From Rhodoferax ferrireducens (GTDB lineage Bacteria; Pseudomonadota; Gammaproteobacteria; Burkholderiales; Burkholderiaceae_C): DNA of 64,000 nt. This document shows positions 9,354 through 17,242 of the stretch, piece by piece. The notes under the pieces are model-generated. The model had not been told where the DNA came from. It did not search any database and saw only the letters and a program-made list of their open reading frames with translations. Positions within the stretch are counted from its first letter, which is position 1. Each line of letters begins with the position of its first letter. The stretch covers positions 124,001 to 188,000 of the forward strand of contig NZ_QEII01000298.1 of assembly GCF_003347515.1 (NCBI RefSeq), written 5' to 3'. The position numbers and the translations under genes are program-made.

Positions 9354-10253
9354 ATGCCGGTGCAACCCGAGGCTTTTTTTCTGTCTGCCGAGGCGGTGCA
9401 GACCATGCAAAGCGGTCAACGCTTTTGCCTGTTTTACCCGCCTCAAGGATACCGCGTCCGAGGCTTGGTGTTGTACATCCACCCCTTTGCCGAAGAGATG
9501 AACAAAGCCCGCCGTATGGCAGCACTACAAGCACGTGCGCTGGCCCAGGCGGGTTACTCTGTGCTGCAGATCGACCTGCGGGGCTGCGGCGACAGCTCTG
9601 GCGATTTTGGTGATGCCACCTGGAAAAGCTGGGTGAGCGACGTGGTGCAAGGCTGTCATTGGCTGCGTAACCAAAGCAATGCACCAGGCGCGGATTCGGG
9701 CCAAGTGCCGCTGTGGTTGTGGGGCCTGCGCGCCGGATGCCTGCTGGCTGTGGAGGCGGCCAGCCAACTTGGCGAGCCCTGCAACTTTCTCTTCTGGCAC
9801 CCCCCGTCAGCCGGCAAGCCGCTGCTGCAACAGTTCTTGCGCCTCAAAGTGGCGGGCGACATGCTGGGTGGCCAAGCAAAGGGAGTCATGGAGGGTATGC
9901 GCCAGCAGTTGGGCGTTGGCGTGGCAGTAGAGATCGCCGGCTATATGCTTTCACCCGGACTGGCATCTGGCCTGGAGCAAGCGGCCCTGGTGCCACCTGC
10001 CGACCAAGGCCTGGCGCAGCGCGTGGAATGGTTCGAGATTTCTACGCGGGACGATGCCAGTTTGAGCCCGATCTCAGCCAAAACCATTGCCCAGTGGCAG
10101 CAAGCGGGCTTTGCCGTTAACAGCCATGTCGTGCCAGGCCCGGCTTTCTGGCAAACCATGGAAATTGAAGACGCCCCGGCACTGATTTCAGCCACCACTG
10201 CCGCGGTTTTCGCGTCTGCGCCTAAAGCCATCGGCGAGGCATCCTTGGCATGA
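9354..10253 (+). CDS. Alpha/beta-hydrolase-fold protein 2, exosortase A system-associated
   Basis: A 299-residue alpha/beta-hydrolase-fold protein of the XrtA-associated hydrolase 2 type (TIGR03101). It shows LVLYIHPFAEEMNKARRM (oxyanion/cap region) and VLQIDLRGCGDSSGDF, typical of the fold. At the nucleophile elbow, however, the sequence is LWGLRAGCLLA: a Gly-x-Arg-x-Gly where esterases have Ser, so a classical Ser triad is absent. It may be non-catalytic or act differently. It sits 6 bases after the ACP gene and overlaps hydrolase 1 by ATGA, so the three are cotranscribed. It could release or transfer the ACP-bound group. Confidence 0.85.
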   Translation: MPVQPEAFFLSAEAVQTMQSGQRFCLFYPPQGYRVRGLVLYIHPFAEEMNKARRMAALQARALAQAGYSVLQIDLRGCGDSSGDFGDATWKSWVSDVVQGCHWLRNQSNAPGADSGQVPLWLWGLRAGCLLAVEAASQLGEPCNFLFWHPPSAGKPLLQQFLRLKVAGDMLGGQAKGVMEGMRQQLGVGVAVEIAGYMLSPGLASGLEQAALVPPADQGLAQRVEWFEISTRDDASLSPISAKTIAQWQQAGFAVNSHVVPGPAFWQTMEIEDAPALISATTAAVFASAPKAIGEASLA

Positions 10254-11113
10254 ACTACACCGAAGAGACCGCCCTCTTTGCATGCGCTGGTGACACGCTG
10301 ATGGGCATTCTGGCCAAACCAGAAATACCGGCACAGATCGGCGTAGTCGTGATTGTGGGTGGCCCGCAGTACCGGGTCGGCAGCCACCGGCAATTTGTGC
10401 TTTTGTCGCGTGCCTTGGCTGCGGCCGGTTATGCCGTTCTGCGGTTTGACTACCGGGGCATGGGCGATAGCGAAGGTGAACAAAGGGATTTTGAGGCGGT
10501 GAATGCAGACATTGCAGCAGCCATTGACGCGCTGCAAACACGCATTCCGTTCGTCAAGCAGGTGGCCCTGTGGGGCCTGTGCGACGGCGCATCTGCCGCC
10601 TTGCTGTACTGCCATGAAACCCAAGACCCACGTGTCAGTGGCCTGTGCCTGTTGAACCCCTGGGTTCGGTCCGAGATGAGCTTGGCGCGCACCCAAGTCA
10701 AGCACTACTACACACAGCGATTGATGCAAAAAGAGTTTTGGTTGAAATTGCTTGGCGGCAAAGTTGAGCTGGGTTCCGTGGGTAGTTTTGTCCAAAAAAT
10801 TCGCTTGTCGGTCTCAGGTTCAAGCCGACCAGCCATGGAAAAAGAACCCTTTCAGCAGCGCATGGCCACAAGCTGGCACAGCTTCCGGGGGCACATTTTG
10901 CTGCTGTTGAGTGGCGAAGATTACACAGCCAAAGAATTCATGGACTATGCAAGCAAAAACGCAGGATGGGGAAACGCGTTAGCGCATCCACGCTTGGTTC
11001 GACATGATCTACATGGGGCTGACCATACATTCTCTAACGAGGTTGCACGCGCCTTGGTTGTGAACTTATCCATTGACTGGTTTGATTGCCAAACCAGACA
11101 GCGGGAAGACTGA
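10250..11113 (+). CDS. Alpha/beta hydrolase 1, exosortase A system-associated
   Basis: A 287-residue alpha/beta hydrolase (TIGR03100-like). VVIVGGPQYRVGSHRQFVL and VLRFDYRGMGDSEG are the fold signatures. The nucleophile elbow is VALWGLCDGASAAL, which has a Cys where Ser is usual. An Asp in LLSGEDYTAKEF and a His in LHGADHTFSNEVA complete a plausible Cys-His-Asp triad. The start overlaps the previous stop (ATGA). It is probably a thioesterase or acyltransferase acting with the ACP, but this is inferred from neighbourhood only. Confidence 0.88.
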   Translation: MNYTEETALFACAGDTLMGILAKPEIPAQIGVVVIVGGPQYRVGSHRQFVLLSRALAAAGYAVLRFDYRGMGDSEGEQRDFEAVNADIAAAIDALQTRIPFVKQVALWGLCDGASAALLYCHETQDPRVSGLCLLNPWVRSEMSLARTQVKHYYTQRLMQKEFWLKLLGGKVELGSVGSFVQKIRLSVSGSSRPAMEKEPFQQRMATSWHSFRGHILLLLSGEDYTAKEFMDYASKNAGWGNALAHPRLVRHDLHGADHTFSNEVARALVVNLSIDWFDCQTRQRED

Positions 11114-11154
11114 AACAAGTTGGAATGTTGCTCAATTATTGCCGGGGAAAAGAT

Positions 11155-11910
11155 ATGATTTACAAAAGCCAGACTCGAAAAAATGCATTTGAGAACACAA
11201 TTTCTGTTCGCGCCCAACTCGGTCGAGAATTTATTGTTACATCAATCGGCCTGTTGGTCGCTATCTTCAGCGCCATGCCCCTGTATGCACAATCAGGCTA
11301 TTCGGCTTGTGGTTCGCTCAAAAACGGGTATGGCCCTTACGACTATCGCACCGACCGGGACAAACTCCCAATTGTTACGGGCGCTCATTTCACCGAGGTG
11401 GTTGAAGCCTTGATACGTGGCACCACCAACACGCGTCCTGGCGGTGACATTGACTACACCCTGAGGGCAATTCCCAACAACCACCGGGCACTCATGGCAA
11501 TGATGCGGCTGGGTGAAAAAGAAAAAACAACCCAGCCCAGCGGTTCAAGCTACTCCATCGAATGCTGGTTTGAGAGGGCCATTCTTTTTCGCCCTGACGA
11601 CGGCATTGTGCGCATGATCTATTCAACCTACCTCAACCGCAATGGGCGCATCCCAGATGCAACAAGACAATTGGAAATTGCCACTACCTACGCCAAAGAC
11701 AGTGCAGTCACCCACTACAACATCGGGCTGCACTACTTCGACCTGAAAAACTACGATAAGGCTATTATCCAGGCGCACAAAGCCATGGCTCTGGGATGGA
11801 TGCAAACAGAATTGCGGGACCAATTGCGCGGGGTTAGCAAATGGACTGAACCCGTGGATTTGCAGGCCACCCCGGCAACGGACAGCGCATCTGCACCTGC
11901 TTCCAAGTAG
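11155..11910 (+). CDS. Secreted TPR-containing protein
   Basis: A 251-residue protein with a long N-region followed by a Sec signal segment (FIVTSIGLLVAIFSAM) and a likely cleavage after PLYA. The mature part begins QSGYSACGSLKNGYGPYDYR. The C-terminal half has TPR-like helices: ILFRPDDGIVRMIYSTYLN, then TRQLEIATTYAKDSAVTHYN, then LKNYDKAIIQAHKAM. I choose ATG 11155 because GGGGAAAAG stands just upstream; the frame is open further back. It lies 41 bases after hydrolase 1 and 5 bases before the aminotransferase, so it is probably in the same transcript. TPR proteins in such loci often scaffold EPS assembly. The specific role is unknown. Confidence 0.75.
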   Translation: MIYKSQTRKNAFENTISVRAQLGREFIVTSIGLLVAIFSAMPLYAQSGYSACGSLKNGYGPYDYRTDRDKLPIVTGAHFTEVVEALIRGTTNTRPGGDIDYTLRAIPNNHRALMAMMRLGEKEKTTQPSGSSYSIECWFERAILFRPDDGIVRMIYSTYLNRNGRIPDATRQLEIATTYAKDSAVTHYNIGLHYFDLKNYDKAIIQAHKAMALGWMQTELRDQLRGVSKWTEPVDLQATPATDSASAPASK

Positions 11911-11915
11911 TCTTC

Positions 11916-13115
11916 ATGCCCGTGTCGCTGACACCCCTTCCACGCGGCCCCATCCTGGACTGGTCGAGCTTCAAGATTGTTGACTCCCCGGGCATCGCGA
12001 GTATTGAGAATCTGACTCACACCGAATTTACAACCAGCGGACGCGCTGCCATCTACCATGCCCTGTTGCAACTTCAACTCCCTCCGGAAAGTACCGTGCT
12101 GGTTCCAAGTTACCACTGCCCGACCATGGTTGCGCCAGTTTTGTTAGCTAACTTGACCGTCGCCTATTTTGGAATAGGGGCTGACGGGCTACCAAACCTT
12201 GACACCATTGATGCGGCCACGGCAAACAAAAGTAAAGCCATGATCGTATCGCACTATTTCGGGTTGGCGAGGTCACTCGCTGAAGTTCGTCAATGGTGCG
12301 ACGAGCGCGGGATTGCATTGATCGAAGACTGCGCCCATTGCTATTTTGGCGAGGCCGGCGAGCGACCGATTGGTGCTTGGGGCGATTTTTCGACCGCCAG
12401 CCTTTCGAAATTTTTGCCTGTGCCGGAAGGCGGACTTCTTGCCTCGGCGCATCGTCCTATCGTCCGCCTTCGGCTTTCACCCCCCAGTTTCAAAGCGCAG
12501 CTCAAAGGCTGGGTAGACGTACTTGAGTTGGCAACAAAGTACAACCGATTTGCCGGCATCAACCACGCACTGTCCCTGCTCTTCCAGCTTAAAAATTCGA
12601 ATTTTCTGCTTGAAACAAAGGCGGTGACTACGCCAGATACCACGGCGACCAACATGATGCGGGATTGCGACATGGCACGCATCTCTCAATCTCCACTTTG
12701 GGCCTCAATGACCTTGAAGTCGGTATTGCCCCGAGGACGAATGGTCGTCAGACGACAGGAAAATTTTGCCAGTTATGCCAAGTACTTTGAGGGCGTCCGC
12801 GGTGCAATACCACTTTTCCCCTTGAACACGACACCCTTTTCGAAGATCGCTCCTTACGTGTTTCCGCTCTGGGTCGACGATGCCGACCGTGTTTACCCCG
12901 CGCTTAGAGCCCTGGAACTGCCTGTATTTCGGTGGGACAGAATCTGGCCGGGAACACCCCGTCTTGACCGTGATGTGGGTCCACTGTGGAGCCAGCACGT
13001 ACTGCAATTGCTTTGCCACCAAGACCTTAGCGAAGCGGATATTGATCGAACGTCCCACTCCATACTGAGCTTGCTATCCCCCCATAACGTCCCGGCGACT
13101 GCCGTTGCACAGTAG
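11916..13115 (+). CDS. DegT/DnrJ/EryC1/StrS-family PLP aminotransferase
   Basis: A 399-residue fold-I PLP enzyme of the sugar aminotransferase family. Seen are FTTSGRAAIYHALLQLQL (cofactor pocket), VLVPSYHCPTMVAPVL, IALIEDCAHCYFGEAG with the Asp that pairs the PLP ring nitrogen, and FSTASLSKFLPVPEGG with the Schiff-base Lys. The C-terminus has VFPLWVDDADRVYPAL. It most likely adds an amino group to a keto-sugar nucleotide. It starts the island and is followed after 23 bases by a GNAT-like gene that could acylate the amine. It is more divergent than WecE-type enzymes, and its substrate is unknown. Confidence 0.83.
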   Translation: MPVSLTPLPRGPILDWSSFKIVDSPGIASIENLTHTEFTTSGRAAIYHALLQLQLPPESTVLVPSYHCPTMVAPVLLANLTVAYFGIGADGLPNLDTIDAATANKSKAMIVSHYFGLARSLAEVRQWCDERGIALIEDCAHCYFGEAGERPIGAWGDFSTASLSKFLPVPEGGLLASAHRPIVRLRLSPPSFKAQLKGWVDVLELATKYNRFAGINHALSLLFQLKNSNFLLETKAVTTPDTTATNMMRDCDMARISQSPLWASMTLKSVLPRGRMVVRRQENFASYAKYFEGVRGAIPLFPLNTTPFSKIAPYVFPLWVDDADRVYPALRALELPVFRWDRIWPGTPRLDRDVGPLWSQHVLQLLCHQDLSEADIDRTSHSILSLLSPHNVPATAVAQ

Positions 13116-13138
13116 CAACCCCAAAGAAATACCACGTA

Positions 13139-14209
13139 ATGTCAACCTCACGCATTCTCTGGAAGAACCTTCCAGCCTCATCCCTCCAACAAGACGGCCA
13201 ACTATTACTGGATTGGGACCGGCTGAACGCAGCGCGCGGCAACCTTCCTTTTCTGGCCGGCGACGCCATCGTTTCTGCGCTAAAAATTCTGGGCGATGGC
13301 AGCGAAAGGCTTCTCGTCGGGTATGACGGAACGACTGTGGTGACGATGGTCCTGCTTAGCCCTCAGGGCAAATTTCAATGGCGTACTTTTCAGCCCTCCC
13401 AACTGCCACTGGGCGCCTGGGTTGCAGAGGCTCGCTTGCAGTTAATGGACGTCACGCGTAGCCTGTTGCGGGGCCCACTGGGTTTTTGCCTCGGGCTTTC
13501 CATCACCCAGGTTGACCCGCACATCGCCCCACGCGCCGAAGACAACCCCGACAGCCAGCATACTGACTACATCGACACCGGCTGGATTGATATCCAAGGC
13601 AGCTTCGACGACTATTGGAGCGCGCGCGGGAAAAACCTCCGCCAAAACATGCGCAAACAGCGCGTCAAGCTGCTTGCCGACAACGTCAAATTAACCATGC
13701 AGGTATTGCGCGACCACGCTGACATGGCCCCTGCCATCGCACGCTACGGCAGCATGGAAAGCGCCGGCTGGAAAGCACAAAATGGCACGGCCATCCACCC
13801 CGACAATGCCCAGGGTCGCTACTACCGTGAGCTACTGGAGCACGCCAGTCTCCAGGGTGAAGCGGTCGTCTACCAGTATCTGTTCGACGACCGCGTCGTT
13901 GCCATGAATCTTTGCCTGATACGCCAAGGCACACTGGTTGTCCTCAAGACCACTTACGACGAATCGATTCAAACCTATTCACCTGCTTTTCTTTTGCGAG
14001 AAAACGAACTGCAAGAGATCCACCAGCAGGGCCAAATCAAGCGCGTGGAGTACTTCGGCCGCCTCATGGACTGGCACACCAAGCTGACCGACCAAAAGCG
14101 AACTGTTTATCACCTGACGGTCTACCGCTGGCCATTCATAAAAAAATGGGCCGAAGTCCGCCGTCGCAAGGCGGACACGACAAGCCCTAGCCCTAGCCCT
14201 AGCGCATGA
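13139..14209 (+). CDS. GNAT/FemAB-like acyltransferase
   Basis: A 356-residue protein with the architecture of BioF2/FemAB-like GNAT proteins: SFDDYWSARGKNLRQNMRKQ is the typical segment before the acyl-donor core, followed by YRELLEHASLQGEAVVYQYL, VVAMNLCLIRQGTLVVLKTT and YSPAFLLRENELQEIHQQG. It resembles the PEP-CTERM FemAB family in layout, but a distinct gene of that family occurs at 56347-57417. It probably transfers an acyl or aminoacyl group to an amino sugar made by the preceding aminotransferase. The C-terminus is a Ser-Pro repeat (SPSPSPSA) made by an AGCCCT hexamer repeat. It overlaps the next gene by ATGA. Confidence 0.75.
   Translation: MSTSRILWKNLPASSLQQDGQLLLDWDRLNAARGNLPFLAGDAIVSALKILGDGSERLLVGYDGTTVVTMVLLSPQGKFQWRTFQPSQLPLGAWVAEARLQLMDVTRSLLRGPLGFCLGLSITQVDPHIAPRAEDNPDSQHTDYIDTGWIDIQGSFDDYWSARGKNLRQNMRKQRVKLLADNVKLTMQVLRDHADMAPAIARYGSMESAGWKAQNGTAIHPDNAQGRYYRELLEHASLQGEAVVYQYLFDDRVVAMNLCLIRQGTLVVLKTTYDESIQTYSPAFLLRENELQEIHQQGQIKRVEYFGRLMDWHTKLTDQKRTVYHLTVYRWPFIKKWAEVRRRKADTTSPSPSPSA
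14183..14203. repeat. Hexanucleotide repeat AGCCCT x3.5 inside coding end
   Basis: AGCCCT is repeated three times plus AGC and encodes Ser-Pro pairs at the very end of the acyltransferase. Six is a multiple of three, so changes in copy number would lengthen or shorten the tail without a frameshift. Confidence 0.8.
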
Positions 14210-15168
14210 TTACCGTCATCATCCCCTACTATCAAAAATCGCCCGGCATTCTGGCCAAGGCGCTGGCCAGCATCGCGGCGCAGCAGGCTTGCCCGCTATC
14301 CGTGCATGTAATTGTTGTGGACGATGCATCACCCGCCCCAGCAGGCCCCGAGCTTGCCAGTGCGGGCCCCATCCCCCACCCAGTGCAAGTGATCGAGCAG
14401 CCCAACGCTGGCCCCGGTGCCGCCCGCAACACAGGGCTGGACAACGCCCCACCCGGCACCCGTTACGTCGCGTTTCTGGACTCTGACGATGAATGGACGC
14501 CAGACCATCTGGCGCGAGCAATTGCCGCACTTGACAGTGGCTATGACTTTTATTTTGCCGATCACTACCAACTGGGGCAAACCACCAACGCCTTTGAACG
14601 AGCAGGTCGAATCCAACTCACCCAGCATCCAGTTTTGCCTGGTTTACCTGCAGGTTTGCATGCCTACCAGGGCGATATGCTCGACCAGATCATGCGGGGC
14701 AATCTCATTGGCACCTCAACGGTTGTTTACAACTTCAACCGCTTTTCCAATCAGCGCTTCAAAGTCGAGTTCACGAACGCGGGGGAAGACTATTTATTCT
14801 GGATGGAGCTTGTTCACAAAGGCACAAAAATCGCATTTTCCAGTCAATCTGAAGCCCGCTACGGCAAGGGCGTTAATGTTTATGCCAGCGCCGGCTGGGG
14901 CAGCGAACAACATCTGCTGCGCATACACAATGAACTCAAGTATCGAAAAACTACAGCCAAACTGTTTACGCTAACGGCCCCCCAGCACACCCACATTCAA
15001 ACCTGTGTGCGTGATTTGCAAAGCGCATTTATCCGCGACCTGATTCATCGAATTACGCACCGGCAAAAACTGCCATTAGAGCTGCTCGCAAAGCACTTAA
15101 AAATGGATCCATTGACCTACCTGACTGCCCCGATTTCTCTTGTCAGAATACTGCTTGGAAAGTTGTGA
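14206..15168 (+). CDS. Family 2 glycosyltransferase
   Basis: A 320-residue GT-A fold enzyme. ITVIIPYYQKSPGILAKAL is the N-terminal nucleotide-binding strand. VIVVDDASPAP follows, then NAGPGAARNTGLD, then YVAFLDSDDEWTPDHL with the DxD-like metal-binding motif. GEDYLFWMELVHKGTKIAF supplies the ED general-base region. It has no membrane segments and is expected to be cytoplasmic. It overlaps the acyltransferase (ATGA) and the next glycosyltransferase (GTGA). Donor and acceptor are unknown. Confidence 0.88.
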   Translation: MITVIIPYYQKSPGILAKALASIAAQQACPLSVHVIVVDDASPAPAGPELASAGPIPHPVQVIEQPNAGPGAARNTGLDNAPPGTRYVAFLDSDDEWTPDHLARAIAALDSGYDFYFADHYQLGQTTNAFERAGRIQLTQHPVLPGLPAGLHAYQGDMLDQIMRGNLIGTSTVVYNFNRFSNQRFKVEFTNAGEDYLFWMELVHKGTKIAFSSQSEARYGKGVNVYASAGWGSEQHLLRIHNELKYRKTTAKLFTLTAPQHTHIQTCVRDLQSAFIRDLIHRITHRQKLPLELLAKHLKMDPLTYLTAPISLVRILLGKL

Positions 15169-16193
15169 AAAAATCACCCATCCAAAGTTGGATAAAACTC
15201 CATACCGATTTACTGGAAAAAATGAATAAACAAACCTTCCCATTGGTTTCAATCATCATGCCAGTCTTCAATACAGGTTCATTTTTGATTGAAGCAATCA
15301 ATTCTATTTTGAACCAAGAAGCCCTCTTCGATTGCGAGTTGCCATCATTCGAATTAATTGTTGTGGATGATCACAGCAATGATCCAAAAACGCTTGAAAT
15401 TCTCGGTGGAGCTACATGTTCAGACTCTCGAATTCACGTTATCTCGAATCAAAGGTGCAAAGGTGCTTCCGGCGCTCGAAACACCGGAATCGACAGGGCA
15501 CGTGGCATATGGATCGGGTTCCTGGATTCGGATGACATTTGGTTTCCACAGGCCCTGGCACTGCGATGGCGTTGCATTATGCAAAACGAAAATGTAAAGT
15601 GGACAGGCGCGCATTTTCGGTTGCTAAAACCGACAACCAGCATAGAAGGTAAGCCAGTTTTTGCAACCGCTGAAAATCTAATAGCGGATCTTGACCAAAA
15701 AAATAACATACCAGAAATAAAGTGCTTACCTCGGCCAGTCGAGGAATTTGGCGATAGCTGCATGATTCAAACCACAACGGTCCTGATCCTACGCACTCTA
15801 ATCGTTGAAAAGGGCATGTTCAACGAACAGTTGCTTCGCGCTGAAGACTACCATCTCTGGTTCAAATGTGCTTTTGATACTGACCTATGGATGACTAAGG
15901 CTGAGGTCTCTTTCTACCGCATACATTCAGGCAGTCTTACCCATGGCAACACTCCCAAATACCTCTACGAAGACGCCATGATTGAGTTGCTATTGAAAGA
16001 AACTTCCAGCAATATTTATAAAATCATATTGACCAGACGTTTCGATTTTGTGATGCAGGACCAATGTTATTTTTATCGCAGTCAAAAACTATTCGACTGT
16101 GCCTTAAAAAAAACATTTCAATGGATTATCAAAAGGCCACTTAATATGTCGGCTTGGAAGGAGTTACTAGCCTGTGGCTTACGAGTTGGGTAA
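15165..16193 (+). CDS. Family 2 glycosyltransferase
   Basis: A 342-residue GT-A enzyme. VSIIMPVFNTGSFLIEAIN, LIVVDDHSNDPKTL, GASGARNTGIDRARG and WIGFLDSDDIWFPQAL are the family motifs, and LRAEDYHLWFKCAF carries the ED motif. The frame starts at GTG 15165, overlapping the previous stop. ATG 15222 (MNKQTFPLVSIIM) is an alternative that would remove 19 residues. The coding is clearly more AT-rich than in its upstream neighbours, as in the following methyltransferase, suggesting a different origin for these two genes. Confidence 0.85.
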   Translation: MKKSPIQSWIKLHTDLLEKMNKQTFPLVSIIMPVFNTGSFLIEAINSILNQEALFDCELPSFELIVVDDHSNDPKTLEILGGATCSDSRIHVISNQRCKGASGARNTGIDRARGIWIGFLDSDDIWFPQALALRWRCIMQNENVKWTGAHFRLLKPTTSIEGKPVFATAENLIADLDQKNNIPEIKCLPRPVEEFGDSCMIQTTTVLILRTLIVEKGMFNEQLLRAEDYHLWFKCAFDTDLWMTKAEVSFYRIHSGSLTHGNTPKYLYEDAMIELLLKETSSNIYKIILTRRFDFVMQDQCYFYRSQKLFDCALKKTFQWIIKRPLNMSAWKELLACGLRVG

Positions 16194-16307
16194 TGCGATA
16201 CATCGAAACTATCCGAAATTAATTGAAGCTATCCTTTACGCCTGTTCATCATAGATTCTTCTCAAACAATATCAAACTATTCACTATAGTTGACCAAGGA
16301 TTCCGAA

Positions 16308-17090
16308 ATGGAAATAGATCCAGGACACGCCAGTACGGTCATTGTCGATTCATATCGAAATTTAAACCAACCACCATTATCAGAATCAAACAGTTATAAG
16401 GGATTAAGAATTCATGCGCTACCAGGGTTGCACGAATTTTTGGCAGCTGTCACACTCAAGCATATGAAAATTGGCAGTTCTTTATTGGATATCGCAGCAG
16501 GTAGCGGCGCTATGAGCCAACGACTAAGCGATATGGGGTATCAGGTTACTGCAACAGATTACGTTACAGAAAACTTTAAGCTTCACAGCTCCATACCATT
16601 TGTCACCTCAAATTTGAACGAATTATTTTCGAATGAATACTCGCTCTCTTTTGAAGCCATTATTGCCTCGGAAATCATCGAACATCTGGAAAATCCAAGA
16701 CATTTCGCACGCGAGTGTTTCAAGCTTCTTGCACCTGGTGGCAAGCTCGTCTTGTCTACCCCGAATATTGATAGCCCCGCGTCCATAGCGAGCTTCTTGC
16801 GCTCGGGCACATTTCTATGGTTTTCCGACACCGAGTACCAAGTCGATGGGCACATCACCCCCCTGAGCCAATGGCAATTGCATAAGTGTTTTTCAGAGGC
16901 CGGTTTCTTGTTCCGCTGGAAAGGATCTTTTGGCAAGTCTGAACAGAGAATACAGGGATCGCCACGGCTGATGCTTTTGACCAAAGGAGTCCAGCGACTG
17001 TCATGCCGAAGCAACGATCTAGAGGGTGAAATTTTTGTCGCAGTGTTGGAAAAACCAGAGGCAGGGACGTCTGCCTCTGGTTGCGTCTAG
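16308..17090 (+). CDS. Class I SAM-dependent methyltransferase
   Basis: A 260-residue methyltransferase. SSLLDIAAGSGAMSQRLSD is motif I (SAM-binding Gly loop), VTATDYVTENF is motif II, and ASEIIEHLENPRHFARECFK plus APGGKLVLSTPNIDSPA are the motif IV-V region typical of UbiG/Methyltransf_11 sugar O-methyltransferases. I choose ATG 16308 because AAGGA stands 8 bases upstream; a TTG six codons earlier keeps the frame. It is AT-rich relative to the locus. The first insertion sequence begins 35 bases after its stop. It may methylate a sugar in the EPS unit; the substrate is unknown. Confidence 0.82.
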   Translation: MEIDPGHASTVIVDSYRNLNQPPLSESNSYKGLRIHALPGLHEFLAAVTLKHMKIGSSLLDIAAGSGAMSQRLSDMGYQVTATDYVTENFKLHSSIPFVTSNLNELFSNEYSLSFEAIIASEIIEHLENPRHFARECFKLLAPGGKLVLSTPNIDSPASIASFLRSGTFLWFSDTEYQVDGHITPLSQWQLHKCFSEAGFLFRWKGSFGKSEQRIQGSPRLMLLTKGVQRLSCRSNDLEGEIFVAVLEKPEAGTSASGCV

Positions 17091-17191
17091 ACTTATTCGC
17101 TATTCAGCAGCGCGCTGATTAACTAGTCGGCCCGGCACCCCCCCCGCCAACCCGCATGAACACTAGATTTTTTGTGTGAATTGTGTGCACC

Positions 17192-17238
17192 AAATCCCTC
17201 AAGAAACGCTTTATCGGGAATCGATTTCTGAGGGATTT
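17192..17238 (+). promoter_or_regulatory. Hairpin covering the transposase ribosome binding site
   Basis: AAATCCCTCA (17192-17201) is perfectly complementary to TGAGGGATTT (17229-17238). The second arm contains the Shine-Dalgarno GAGGGA of the transposase, whose ATG is at 17243. In an RNA started upstream of the element both arms are present and the site would be hidden. This is a known way in which insertion sequences limit transposase made by read-through transcription. Confidence 0.6.
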
Positions 17239-17242
17239 GAAG

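Noticed and set aside
9941-10795. Open frame of 284 codons on the minus strand
   Set aside because: It is antisense to the two hydrolase genes and spans their overlap; low-complexity reading without motifs.
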